The position numbers and the translations under genes are program-made. From assembly GCF_021401245.1 (NCBI RefSeq), contig NZ_JACBFY010000006.1:372001-436000 (forward strand): a stretch of DNA of 64,000 nt, read 5' to 3'. A model generated the notes under the pieces. It ran no database searches. It had not been told where the DNA came from and saw only the letters and a program-made list of their open reading frames with translations. The DNA is from Pseudacidovorax sp. NFM-22. GTDB lineage: Bacteria > Pseudomonadota > Gammaproteobacteria > Burkholderiales > Burkholderiaceae_C. Every line of letters starts with the position of its first letter. Positions within the stretch are counted from its first letter, which is position 1. Below, one piece after another: positions 9,789 to 21,495 of this stretch.

Positions 9789-11252
9789 TCAGTGGGATGG
9801 GGCCGCCTGGCGGCGGATGACCTGACCCTGGCGCGCGCCCGTGTGCTGGCCGCCCTGCCAGGTGATGGCGCCATTGACGATCACCGCATCGATACCTTCC
9901 GCGGGACGCGTGGGCTCGGCATAGTCGGCCGCGTCGCGCACGGTGCCGGCATCGAAGACCACGATGTCGGCGGCCTGGCCGGCCTCCAGCGTGCCCCGGC
10001 CGTGCAGGCCGAAGTTGCGGGCCGTGAGTCCGGTCATCTTCCAGACGGCGGTCTCCAGGGGGAACAGGCCGACGTCGCGGCTGTAATGGCCCAGCACGCG
10101 CGGGAAGGTGCCCCAGAGCCGAGGATGCGGCTTGCTGCCGACCGGGATGCCGTCCGAGCCGATCATCGTGTCGTCGAAGGCCAGGATGCGCTGCACATCG
10201 CCCTCGTCCATGAGGAAGTAGATGGCGCTGCCGGGCTGCAGCCGGCGGGCGGCCTCCACCCGGTCCACGCCCCAGTCGCGGGCGATGTCGTCCAGGTCGC
10301 GGCCGGCGCATTCCGGATGCGGCAGGCTCTCGGCGATCAGCACGCGGCCTTCGAGCATGCCCCGGTCCGCGCGGATCATGGTCGAGCCCGCCGTGTAGGG
10401 ATAGCAGTCGAGGCACACGCGCTGGCGTTGCATGGCTTCGCGGATGAAGGGCAGCGTGACCTGCGACTTGCCGAAGTTGGGCGTGTTCTGCACCTTGTGG
10501 TGGGAGACGACCACCGGCACGTCCAGCGCGCGGCCGATGCGGAAGGTCTCTTCCAGCGAGGTCATCACCTGGTCGGACTCGTCGCGCATGTGGGTGACGT
10601 ACAGGCCCCCGGCGGCAGTGAGCGGCCGGCAGACTTCGATGATCTCCTCCGTGGTGGCCTTCACCGCGGGTGGATAGAAGGTGCCGGTGGAGACGCCGAT
10701 GGCGCCCGCGTCCATCGCCTCCTGCACCAGCGCGCGCATGCGTGCGATCTCCTCGCCGTTGGCCTCGCGGTCCAGCGCTGGCATGGTGACGGCGCGCAGG
10801 GTGGAGTGGCCGACCATCGCTGCCACGTTGACCGACGAGGGGCGGGCACGCAGCGCATCCAGGTAGTCGGCGAAGCGGGTGAAGCGCTCCTCGGCGGGCA
10901 CGTCGATCAGGTTGAGGGGCATGGGCAGGTCCATGTCCCGCCGCAGCGGCGCAGCGCTGATGCCGCAGTTGCCGGCGATCACCGTCGTGACGCCCTGCGA
11001 CACCTTGAACGGGATCTGCGGCTGCGACAGCACCGCCTGGTCATCGTGCGTGTGCGAGTCGATGAAGCCCGGCGCCACGATGCGTCCCGTGGCATCGATC
11101 TCCTGGGCGGCCCGATGGTCCGCCAGATCGCCGATGGCGCTCAGTCGGCCGTCGCGCACCGCCACATCGGCGCGGAAGCGGGGCGTCCGGCGGCCGTCGA
11201 TGACGGTGCCGCCGCGGATGATCAGGTCGTGCTCACGGGTGCTGTCGGTCAT
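9789..11252 (-). CDS. N-acyl-D-amino-acid deacylase family amidohydrolase
   Basis: This 487-aa metal-dependent amidohydrolase belongs to the D-aminoacylase / N-acyl-D-glutamate deacylase group. The beta-sandwich start LIIRGGTVIDG leads into the first metal motif, H67-T-H69-DD. The Cys ligand region GNCGIS (C96) is diagnostic of D-aminoacylases. Next come the His-bearing YVTHMRDESD and VVVSHHKV, then GSDGIPVG near the catalytic Asp, and a C-terminal sandwich return (ADIVVFDAGTV). It should cleave N-acyl groups from D-amino acids in the cytoplasm. It sits 25 bp after the ABC ATPase gene and 17 bp before RidA, so it is part of the peptide-uptake operon. Exact substrate unknown. Confidence 0.9.
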   Translation of the reverse strand: MTDSTREHDLIIRGGTVIDGRRTPRFRADVAVRDGRLSAIGDLADHRAAQEIDATGRIVAPGFIDSHTHDDQAVLSQPQIPFKVSQGVTTVIAGNCGISAAPLRRDMDLPMPLNLIDVPAEERFTRFADYLDALRARPSSVNVAAMVGHSTLRAVTMPALDREANGEEIARMRALVQEAMDAGAIGVSTGTFYPPAVKATTEEIIEVCRPLTAAGGLYVTHMRDESDQVMTSLEETFRIGRALDVPVVVSHHKVQNTPNFGKSQVTLPFIREAMQRQRVCLDCYPYTAGSTMIRADRGMLEGRVLIAESLPHPECAGRDLDDIARDWGVDRVEAARRLQPGSAIYFLMDEGDVQRILAFDDTMIGSDGIPVGSKPHPRLWGTFPRVLGHYSRDVGLFPLETAVWKMTGLTARNFGLHGRGTLEAGQAADIVVFDAGTVRDAADYAEPTRPAEGIDAVIVNGAITWQGGQHTGARQGQVIRRQAAPSH

Positions 11253-11277
11253 GGTGCGGGGTGTGGAATGGGCAGGG

Positions 11278-12275
11278 TCAGCGGAAGTGGCAGGCCACCT
11301 GATGGCCGTCGCCGCGGGACGTGAGGGCGGGGGCCTGCTCGGCACACAGCGGCTGGGCCAGCGGACAGCGCGTGTGGAAGCGGCAGCCCGAGGGCGGATT
11401 GGCCGGGCTCGGTGGGTCGCCCTGCAGCAGGATGCGCCGTGTCGGCGTGCGCGGGTTGGGCACGGGCACGGCCGACAGCAGGATCTCGGTGTAGGGATGC
11501 CGCGGCTGCGAGAAGACGGCGTCGCGCGGGCCGATCTCGACGATGCGGCCGAGGTACATCACCGCCACGCGGTGACTGATGTGGCGCACCACGGCCAGGT
11601 CGTGCGCGACGAACAGGTAGGCGATGCCGAACTCCGCCTGCAGGTCCATCAGCAGGTTGACCACCTGCGCCTGCACCGACACGTCCAGCGCCGAGACGGG
11701 CTCGTCGCAGACGATGAGCTTGGGGTTGAGCGCCAGCGCGCGGGCGATGCCCAGCCGCTGGCGCTGCCCGCCGGAGAACTCGTGCGGGTACTTGGCCGTG
11801 GCCTCCGGGCGCAGGCCCACCTTCTCGAACAGCCAGCGCACCCGCTCTCGCCGCGCGTCGGCGGAGGACATGCCGAAGTTGCGAAGCGGCTCGGCCACGA
11901 TCTCGCCGGCGCGCAGGCGCGGGCTCAGCGAGGCATAGGGGTCCTGAAAGATGATCTGCACGTCCCGCCGCCGCAGCCGCATCTGCTCGGGCGACAGCGC
12001 GAGCAGGTCCTCGCCGTCCAGTTGCACCGATCCCGAGGTGGGCTCGATCAGGCGCATCACCGACTTGGCGGTGGTGGTCTTGCCGCAGCCCGATTCGCCG
12101 ACCAGGGACAGCGTTTCGCCGCGTGCGATGTCGAAGGACACCTCGTCCACCGCCTGGACCGGCGGTCTGGCGCGGCCCAGCCAGCGCCGCGGCGCCACAT
12201 AGTGCTTGCGCAGGGCACGCACCGACAGAAGAGGCGCTGCGCCGGCGTTCGGAATCGCGCTCGTGGCGGTGGCAG

Positions 12276-12279
<4 letters not shown>
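11278..12279 (-). CDS. Dipeptide/oligopeptide ABC transporter ATPase, DppF/OppF type
   Basis: This is the second ATPase of the peptide importer, 333 aa. Walker A is [12 protein letters not shown], the Q-loop follows [13 protein letters not shown], the signature is [15 protein letters not shown] and Walker B is [12 protein letters not shown]. The C-terminal oligo_HPY domain ends with the Cys cluster [17 protein letters not shown], a [4Fe-4S]-type binding region typical of the Dpp/Opp ATPases. The ATG overlaps the preceding ATPase stop as ATGA. It is part of the co-directional dpp-like set that follows the M81 peptidase. It energises uptake; the substrate is set by the binding protein. Confidence 0.93.
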
Positions 12280-13309
<1,030 letters not shown>

Positions 13310-13313
<4 letters not shown>

Positions 13314-14206
13314 AGCTGGCGGGCCAGGCGGGGGTCCAGCGCGTCGCGCAGGCCGTCGCCCAGCAGGTTGATGGCCAGGACCGTGGCCGCCAGCAGCAGC
13401 CCGGGATATAGGATGATGTGGAAGGCCACGGCCACGAAGTTGCGGCCCTCGGCCATCATGTTGCCCCAGCTCGGCGTGGTGGAGGGCACGCCCACGCCCA
13501 GGAAGGACAGCGAGGCTTCGATGAGCACGGCGGAGGCCGCGACGAAGGTGGCCTGGACCACCACCGGCGCGACCATGTTGGGCAGCACATGCCGCACCAG
13601 GATGGTGGGCAGCCGTGTGCCCACGGCATGGGCGGCCTCGACGAACAGCTGCTCGCGCAGCGTGAGCGCCAGCGATCGCACCAGCCGGACCACGCGCGGA
13701 ATCTCCGGAACGGTGATGGCGACGATCACCGTCGTCAGGCTGGCGCGCGTGATGGCCATCAGCGCGATGGCCAGCAGAATGCCGGGAATCGCCATCAGCC
13801 CGTCCATGACGCGCATCACCGGTCCCTCGGCCCAGCGCACGAAGCCGGCCACCAGGCCCAGGAACACGCCGGCCACGGTGGCCAGCACGGCCACCGACAG
13901 GCCGACGAGCAGGGAGACGCGCGCGCCCCACACCGCCCGGCTGTAGACATCGCGCCCCAGCGCATCGGTGCCGAACCAATGCTCGGCCGACGGCGCCTGC
14001 AGCCGAGCCAGCGGGTCGATGTCCTGCGGGTCGTAGGTGGCCAGCCAGGGCGCCGTGAACGCCAGCACCACCATGGCCACCAGCAGCAGCGCCCCCAGGA
14101 TCAGCGTGGGGTGCTTGCGCGCCCAGCGAAAGCGCGGCACCTTGAAGGGCGCGTCGGCACCTGCGTTCGGCGGCGATACGCCCGCGGCGGAAGCCGTGGA
14201 GCTCAT
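13310..14206 (-). CDS. Peptide ABC transporter permease, DppC/OppC type
   Basis: Inner-membrane permease, 298 aa. The N-terminal OppC-like region includes [19 protein letters not shown] and the family motif [15 protein letters not shown]. Five further membrane segments follow. The cytoplasmic EAA loop ([21 protein letters not shown]) docks onto the ATPases. The start at 14206 is preceded by AGGAGAAATGAA, a strong ribosome-binding site that rules out upstream alternatives. The gene is separated from the partner permease by 110 bp holding a dispersed repeat, the only sizeable gap within this transporter block. Confidence 0.93.
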
Positions 14207-14250
14207 TTCATTTCTCCTGAGTGCTTCGCATGAAGCCGGCACGCGAACAT

Positions 14251-14309
14251 CCCCCCCTCCAAGCCGAAGGCGCAAGAGATGGGGGAGCCGTGAAGCGGCA
14301 TGGGGGGTG
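14251..14309 (+). repeat. Dispersed intergenic repeat, short copy (family 1, copy C)
   Basis: This 59-bp segment shares its core with the longer copies at 34297-34524 and 50905-51054. The core runs from CCCCCCTCCAAGCCGAAGG through a GAGA(G/T)GGGGGAGCCG block to AAGCGGCATGGGGGGTG. C-rich and G-rich ends allow a strong hairpin. Here it separates the two permease genes of the peptide transporter. Confidence 0.8.
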
Positions 14310-14316
14310 TCTCATC

Positions 14317-15252
<936 letters not shown>

Positions 15253-15272
15253 GCCGTATCAGCCCGCGTGCG

Positions 15273-16859
15273 TCACTTGTCGAGCTGCCAGACCAGCGGC
15301 AGACCGCCGCTGAGCTTCTCGACGCCCTTGAGCTCCTTGCGGGCCGCGATGGCGGGCGAGTACTGGCCCACGTTCACGTAGGGCAGGGCCTCCCAGGCGC
15401 GGGCGTGGAAGGCGTCGAGCGCCTCCTTGCGCCGGGCCGGGTCGGTGGCCTTCAGCCAGGCCATGCGCAGTTCGTCGAGCTTCTGGTCGCAGGGCCAACC
15501 GGGCAGGCTGTTGCCGCAGGCGGCACTGAGGTAGGCGTTGGTGATCGGCGAATCGGCGTCGAAGCCGCCGGCCACGGTCACGTACATGCTCCAGCCGCCG
15601 GCGTCCGGTGCCTCGCGCTTGGCACGCCGGGCGCCGATGGTGGCCCAGTCGGAGGTCTGCACGTCGACGTTCATGCCCAGGCTGCGCAGCGTCTGGGCGG
15701 CCATCAGGCCTTCGGCGTTGAGGTAGGTGACGTCGCTGGGCAGCAGCAGCACCACCTTCTCGCCCTTGTAGCCTGCGTCGGCGAGCATCTTCTTGGCCTG
15801 GGCCAGGTCGGGCGTGCGGAAGGGCTCGGCACCGGCGAAGCTCTCGTTGGTCCCGCCGCAGAGGAAGAAGCTCACGCAGCTGGTCAGGCGCATGTCGCGC
15901 GGGTAGCCCATCGCCGCCATGAAGCGCTCCTGGTTCACCGCCTTGGCCACCGCCTGGCGCACCTTGGGATTGTTGAAGGGCGGATGCAGCTGGTTCATGA
16001 CCATCCAGCCCTGCCAGGAGCCCGAGGCCTGCACCTTGACGTTGGCGTCCGCACGCAGCGGCAGGATGTAGTCGGGCGGCACCTGCTCGATGAGGTCGAC
16101 CTCGCCCTTCTGCAGCGCCGAGATGGCGCTGTTGGCATCGGGCAGGTACAGCCACTCGACGCGGTCGAAGGCCGACTTCTTGCTGCCCGCGAGGTTGCTG
16201 GCGGCCTCGGTGCGCGGCACGTAGTGCGGGTTGCGCACGAACACCGCCTTGTTGCCCGGCACCCATTCGTCGCGCTTGAACACATAGGGCCCGGAGCCCA
16301 GCACCTCGGAGATCGGCGAGGTGGTGGGCAGCTTGGCCAGCCGCTCCGGCATGACGACGGGCGGAAAGCCCGAGGGCTTGGAGAGCCCTTCCAGCACCAG
16401 GCCGAAGGGCTCCTTGAGCGTGAGCGTGAAGGTCGTGGCGTCCACGGCCTTCCATTCGGGCGAGGAGATCGCCGTCATCGCGCGGCCGATGCTGTCGCGC
16501 CCGGTCCAGCGCTGCATGGAGGCCACCGCGTCGGCGGCCGTGACCGGGCTGCCGTCCGAGAACTTGAGGCCGGGCCGCAGGGTGAAGGTCCAGAGCCGGC
16601 CGTCCTTCGAGGTGCTGTACTTGTCCACCATCTGCGGCTTCGGCACGCCCTTGTCGTCCAGGCCGAAGAGCATGTCGTAGACCATGTAGCCGAAGTTGCG
16701 GGTGATGTAGGCCGTGGTGAAGGTCGGGTCCAGGATCTTCACGTCGGCATGGGCCACGACCTTCAGCGTCTTGGTCTGGGCCAGGGTGGGCAGGCTGCAC
16801 AGGCTGGCGGCGGCACCCAGGCTCAGGGCGGCGAGGGAGGCAAGCAGGCGTCGTTTCAT
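15273..16859 (-). CDS. ABC transporter substrate-binding protein, peptide type (SBP_bac_5)
   Basis: Periplasmic binding protein of 528 aa, which sets the transporter's specificity. A Sec signal peptide (MKRRLLASLAALSLGAAASL to PTLAQ) is followed by the family-5 pattern: VVAHADVKILDPTFTTAYIT, the SBP_bac_5 signature FTLRPGLKFSDGSPVTAADAV, GSGPYVFKRDEWVPGN and FNNPKVRQAVAKAVN. Members near M81 peptidase genes in Burkholderiales are commonly annotated as peptide binding proteins. The stop is 20 bp before the dppB-like start, and the M81 gene ends 68 bp upstream. No lipobox, so it should be free in the periplasm. Confidence 0.92.
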   Translation of the reverse strand: MKRRLLASLAALSLGAAASLCSLPTLAQTKTLKVVAHADVKILDPTFTTAYITRNFGYMVYDMLFGLDDKGVPKPQMVDKYSTSKDGRLWTFTLRPGLKFSDGSPVTAADAVASMQRWTGRDSIGRAMTAISSPEWKAVDATTFTLTLKEPFGLVLEGLSKPSGFPPVVMPERLAKLPTTSPISEVLGSGPYVFKRDEWVPGNKAVFVRNPHYVPRTEAASNLAGSKKSAFDRVEWLYLPDANSAISALQKGEVDLIEQVPPDYILPLRADANVKVQASGSWQGWMVMNQLHPPFNNPKVRQAVAKAVNQERFMAAMGYPRDMRLTSCVSFFLCGGTNESFAGAEPFRTPDLAQAKKMLADAGYKGEKVVLLLPSDVTYLNAEGLMAAQTLRSLGMNVDVQTSDWATIGARRAKREAPDAGGWSMYVTVAGGFDADSPITNAYLSAACGNSLPGWPCDQKLDELRMAWLKATDPARRKEALDAFHARAWEALPYVNVGQYSPAIAARKELKGVEKLSGGLPLVWQLDK

Positions 16860-16927
16860 CGTGGGGACTCCGGAAGGCAGGGAGGACGGGGAAGACGGAA
16901 AAGAGGGAAGGACGGGGCGCTTCGCCT

Positions 16928-18379
16928 TCAGTCGAGCGGCCACTTGGGCCGGCGCACCTTGCGGTAGGGCAGGGTGCGCAGATCGAGCGTCACGGCGCCG
17001 GGTGCGGCCGCGTAGATCACATGCCGGCCCACCTTCGAGAAGGAGGCGTAGAAGTGCTGCGACGACTTGACCACCACGATCTTCTTGGCCGCCAGGTTGC
17101 AGCCCAGCTGCGTGAAGGCATCGGTGCCCATGGCCTGGTTGCGCAGCGTGATCAGCAGGATCTCGATGCCGGCGGTCTCGACCAGCGCGCTGTCTCCGAC
17201 CGGAAAGGGCGCGCCGCCCAGGCCGGTCATGACCATCTCGGGCATCACGGCCTTGACGGTGCAGTCGAGGTCCAGCGGGTCGCCGGACAGCGGGCCGATC
17301 TTGCCGCCGATGCGAAGGGGCAGCCGCGCGCCGGCGCCGGCCTCGAAGGCGATGCGCACGGCGATGGGGTCCCACATCGGGCCGACGGCGGCGTTGCCGA
17401 TCCCGCGCTCGAGCATTCGGCGCAGGATGAAGGTGGCGTCGCCCGCGGCGCCGCCGCCCGGGTTGTCGGCACCGTCGGCAATGATCACCGGCCCGCCGTC
17501 GAAGGCCAGGGCCTCGTCCAGTGCGGTGTCGATGGCCGGGTAGGAGACGGCCAGCGCCTCGCGCATGCCGATCAGCTCATCGGCCAGCTGGCGGGCCAGC
17601 GACCGGGCCTTGGCGGCGTCCCCGTCGGCATAGACCAGCAGCTTGGTGCCCATGTCCGGCACGTCGCCCCAGGCAAAGCCGTGCGACACCGAGATGGACA
17701 GAATGCCGTCCCGGCCTTCCAGCGCCTGGATGCGGTCCACGAAGCCGCGCGCCGGCTGCCGCGAGGTGTGCATGGTGACGATCATGTCGCAGTCCACCAC
17801 CGCCGCCACGGGCCGGATGCGGCCCTGCACCTGGGCGGCGCACAGGTCCACCAGTTCGAAGGCGCGGTCGAGCACATCGGTGTGGGGATATTCCTTGTAG
17901 GCGATCAGCAGGTCGGCGTTGTCGACCATGGCCGAGGTGAGATGGTTATGCGGGTCCAGCTCGGCGCCGACCACCACGTCGGGGCCGACGATGGCGCGCA
18001 CGCGCGCCAGCAGGTCGCCCTCGCAGTCGTCGTAGCCGTCGGCGACCATGGCGCCGTGCAGGCCCAGCACGACCATGTCCACCGGGAGTGCCGCCTGAAG
18101 GTCGGCCAGCAGTTCATCGCGCAGGCTTTCGTAGGCCTGGCGCGTGGTGGTGCCGCTGGGCTGCGCCGCGGCGACCATGCCCTCTTTCAGGATCCAGCCG
18201 GCCTCCTTGCCGCGCAGCCGTGCGGCCCAGAGCGGGCCGGCGAAGAACACCATGGTGTCCGGGTGCTCACCGGCCTTGAAGTAGCCGCGGTCACGGAACG
18301 ACGCCATGCCGGTGGGCATGGGGGCGAAGGTGTTGGTCTCGGTCGCGAGACAGGCACTGAAGACGCGCAGAGGGGGCAT
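16928..18379 (-). CDS. M81-family metallopeptidase (MlrC-like)
   Basis: This 483-aa protein belongs to the family founded by MlrC, which opens the linearised microcystin peptide in sphingomonads. Visible zinc-site candidates are E14 in ATETNTF, D142-H144-H146 in ELDPHNHLT and H166 in EYPHTDV. The N-terminal DUF1485 domain is followed by the MlrC C-terminal domain (ADGADNPGGGAAGDATFILR). No signal peptide, so it acts on imported peptide in the cytoplasm. Its place between the FAD oxidoreductase and the peptide importer argues for hydrolysis of unusual peptides, possibly with D- or N-blocked residues. Microcystin itself is not implied, because mlrA, B and D are absent here. Confidence 0.9.
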   Translation of the reverse strand: MPPLRVFSACLATETNTFAPMPTGMASFRDRGYFKAGEHPDTMVFFAGPLWAARLRGKEAGWILKEGMVAAAQPSGTTTRQAYESLRDELLADLQAALPVDMVVLGLHGAMVADGYDDCEGDLLARVRAIVGPDVVVGAELDPHNHLTSAMVDNADLLIAYKEYPHTDVLDRAFELVDLCAAQVQGRIRPVAAVVDCDMIVTMHTSRQPARGFVDRIQALEGRDGILSISVSHGFAWGDVPDMGTKLLVYADGDAAKARSLARQLADELIGMREALAVSYPAIDTALDEALAFDGGPVIIADGADNPGGGAAGDATFILRRMLERGIGNAAVGPMWDPIAVRIAFEAGAGARLPLRIGGKIGPLSGDPLDLDCTVKAVMPEMVMTGLGGAPFPVGDSALVETAGIEILLITLRNQAMGTDAFTQLGCNLAAKKIVVVKSSQHFYASFSKVGRHVIYAAAPGAVTLDLRTLPYRKVRRPKWPLD

Positions 18380-18391
18380 GGCAATGGGCTT

Positions 18392-19573
<1,182 letters not shown>

Positions 19574-19584
19574 CTAGGAACAAA

Positions 19585-19600
19585 TTTGCGTATACGCAAA
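19585..19600. promoter_or_regulatory. Operator-like palindrome 1 (XRE-cupin promoter region)
   Basis: A perfect 16-nt palindrome, TTTGCGTATACGCAAA, lies in the 158-194 bp divergent region between the FAD oxidoreductase gene and the XRE-cupin regulator. A near-copy lies 65 bp away. It starts 57 bp from the FAD gene start, a position suited to repression of the minus-strand operon. Confidence 0.75.
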
Positions 19601-19648
19601 AAGAATCTGGCGTCATTCCCAAGAAATTGGTGCAGACCCTGATCTCTG

Positions 19649-19666
19649 ATTTGCGCTTACGCAAAT
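19649..19666. promoter_or_regulatory. Operator-like palindrome 2 (XRE-cupin promoter region)
   Basis: The sequence ATTTGCGCTTACGCAAAT has 7-bp inverted arms (ATTTGCG/CGCAAAT) around a 4-nt centre. It repeats the TTTGCG-N4-CGCAAA plan of the palindrome at 19585. The centres are about 65 bp apart, close to six helical turns. It lies 57 bp before the regulator's ATG. Confidence 0.75.
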
Positions 19667-19722
19667 TGCGGGCCAAGGGCGGGCGGCCTTGCTGTCACAA
19701 TCCGCGGCAACCTGCCTCGTCC

Positions 19723-20409
19723 ATGAAAGAGCCGCGCCCCCGTACCCCGGCACCACGTCCTGCCGCCAACAATCTCGATCGGGAAACCTTCGGCCGCCGC
19801 CTGCGCGCGGCACGCAAGCAGCTGGGCTGGACGCTGGCCCAGCTGGCCGAACGCTCGGGCGTGTCGATCACCACCATCTCGCGGGCGGAGCGCGGACAGC
19901 TTGCGCTGGGCTACGAGAATTTCGCCGCGCTGAGCGAAGCGCTGCAGATGGACATGGGCGAGATGTTCTCCAGCGCGCACACCAAGGCGGCGCAGTTCAG
20001 CGGCCCCCTCGTCACCCGTGCCGGGGAAGGCGTGGCCTATCGCGGCGAGAGCTTCGTCTACGAGTTCCTCAACTCCAGCGCGGTGGGCAAGAAGATGATT
20101 CCCGTGCTCGGCACGGTGTGCGCCCGGCGCTTCAACGGGCCCGAGGATTTCGCCCGTCATCCAGGGGAGGAGTTCGTCTATGTGCTCAGCGGCGCGGTGG
20201 ACGTGTACTTCGAGACCGGGCAGAAGGTGGCCCTGGCCAAAGGCGATTCCCTGTACTTCGATAGCCGCATCGGGCATGCCTACGTCAGCACGAGCCGCCA
20301 GTTGGCGCGCACCGTGGGCGCGATGACGGCGGAGAGCGATTCGATGCAGCGGGCGCGCAACCTGCCCGTGCTGCAGGACGACGACGGCGCGGCCGCAGCG
20401 ACGGATTGA
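19723..20409 (+). CDS. XRE-family regulator with C-terminal cupin domain
   Basis: This 228-aa one-component regulator has an N-terminal Cro/C1-type HTH (about residues 24-78: FGRRLRAARKQLGWTLAQLA and SGVSITTISRAERGQLALGY). A double-stranded beta-helix cupin follows (about 140-190), with the motif HPGEEFVYVLSGAVDVYF. Such proteins sense a small molecule in the cupin and control amino-acid, polyamine or acetyl-amine catabolism. It is divergent from the ten-gene peptide/D-amino-acid operon, and two matching palindromes lie between. The natural inference is that it autoregulates and controls that operon. Start at 19723 (MKEPRPRTP) leaves both palindromes upstream. A Pro/Arg-rich tail precedes the HTH. 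Confidence 0.92.
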   Translation: MKEPRPRTPAPRPAANNLDRETFGRRLRAARKQLGWTLAQLAERSGVSITTISRAERGQLALGYENFAALSEALQMDMGEMFSSAHTKAAQFSGPLVTRAGEGVAYRGESFVYEFLNSSAVGKKMIPVLGTVCARRFNGPEDFARHPGEEFVYVLSGAVDVYFETGQKVALAKGDSLYFDSRIGHAYVSTSRQLARTVGAMTAESDSMQRARNLPVLQDDDGAAAATD

Positions 20410-20445
20410 GGCGGGGCGCAGCCTGCGCGGCCAGCGCTCGGCCGT

Positions 20446-21495
20446 TCAGGCCGCCGAGGAGCCCCGCACCACCAGCGTGCCGGGCAGCAGCAGCTCACGC
20501 GCCGGGCCTTCCAGGCCCTGCATGCGCTCGATCAGGCAGGTGGCGGCGGCGCGGCCCAGCTCGTCGGTGGGCTGGGCCAGGGTGCTGAGGCCCGGTCCCA
20601 CCAGCGAGGCCCATTCGGGCTCGTCGAAGCCGATGAAGCCCAGCGCGTCGCCGAACTCCCAGCCCAACTGGCGCACGGCCTGCGCCACGCGCAGCGTGAC
20701 CACCGAGTTGCCCGCCACCACGGCAGCGCGGCGCGGGGCGCGGGCGCGCTTGCGCAGGGCGCGCAGGGCTTCGCGCAGCGCCTCGTCGGCGCCCTCGGGG
20801 GCTTCGAACACCTCGCCCCGGACGCGCGGCGACGCCCCGGCATGCGCGTTCATGCAGTCGCGAAAGGCGGCGGCACGCTCGCGCCGGGTGCTCACGCCCT
20901 GCTGCGGCTCGGTCACGTACAGCAGCTCGCGCCAGCCGTGATCGATCAGGTGGCTGCAGGCCTCGGCCATGGCGCCGCGGTTGTCGATGGAGACGAAGTC
21001 GGCCTCCAGGCCGTCGTGCCGCCGGTCCACCAGCACGGCCGGCTTGCCGTGGGCGGCGATCGCCTCGACCACGCCGGCCCCGCGGCCCAGGGTGTTGAGG
21101 ATGAAGCCGTCCACCTGGTAGCCGGCCAGGGCGTCGATGGCCTCGCGCTCGCGGCCGGCCTCGTTGCCGATGTTGAACAGCATCACCAGGTAGCCCGCGT
21201 CCTTGCAGGCCTTCTCGGCGCCGCGCAGCACGGCCACCGAGAAGGGGTTGGTGATGTCGGCCACGATCAGCCCGATGAGCCGCGAGCGGCCATGGCTGAG
21301 CGCCTGCGCCATCGGACTCGGCACATAGCCCAGTTCGGCGATGGCGGCCTCGACGCGGGCCGCGATGTCGGGGCTGAGCAGGCGTTCGCGGTGGTTGAAG
21401 AAGCGCGACACCGTGGCCTTGGACACGCCCGCCACGCGCGCGACGTCCGAGATGGTGGGGCGGCCCGGCCGCACGGCCGGCGGCGGTGTGCTCAT
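20446..21495 (-). CDS. ptxS: LacI-family repressor, PtxS-like
   Basis: A 349-aa LacI/GalR repressor with the N-terminal HTH TISDVARVAGVSKATVSRFF, the hinge helix (SPMAQALSHGRS), and a periplasmic-binding-like effector domain (LIGLIVADITNPFSVAVLRG). In Pseudomonas, PtxS represses the kgu 2-ketogluconate operon and its own gene and responds to 2-ketogluconate. Here the gene is last in the operon, overlapping kguD by 4 bp (ATGA). A perfect copy of the published PtxS operator lies upstream of the operon's first gene at 27490. Together these make the PtxS assignment strong; the symbol is by homology and context. Confidence 0.85.
   Translation of the reverse strand: MSTPPPAVRPGRPTISDVARVAGVSKATVSRFFNHRERLLSPDIAARVEAAIAELGYVPSPMAQALSHGRSRLIGLIVADITNPFSVAVLRGAEKACKDAGYLVMLFNIGNEAGREREAIDALAGYQVDGFILNTLGRGAGVVEAIAAHGKPAVLVDRRHDGLEADFVSIDNRGAMAEACSHLIDHGWRELLYVTEPQQGVSTRRERAAAFRDCMNAHAGASPRVRGEVFEAPEGADEALREALRALRKRARAPRRAAVVAGNSVVTLRVAQAVRQLGWEFGDALGFIGFDEPEWASLVGPGLSTLAQPTDELGRAAATCLIERMQGLEGPARELLLPGTLVVRGSSAA

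Noticed and set aside
16928-18379. Microcystin degradation cluster suggested by the MlrC-like peptidase
   Set aside because: mlrA, mlrB and mlrD are not in the window, and M81 peptidases are widespread beside peptide transporters in Burkholderiales.
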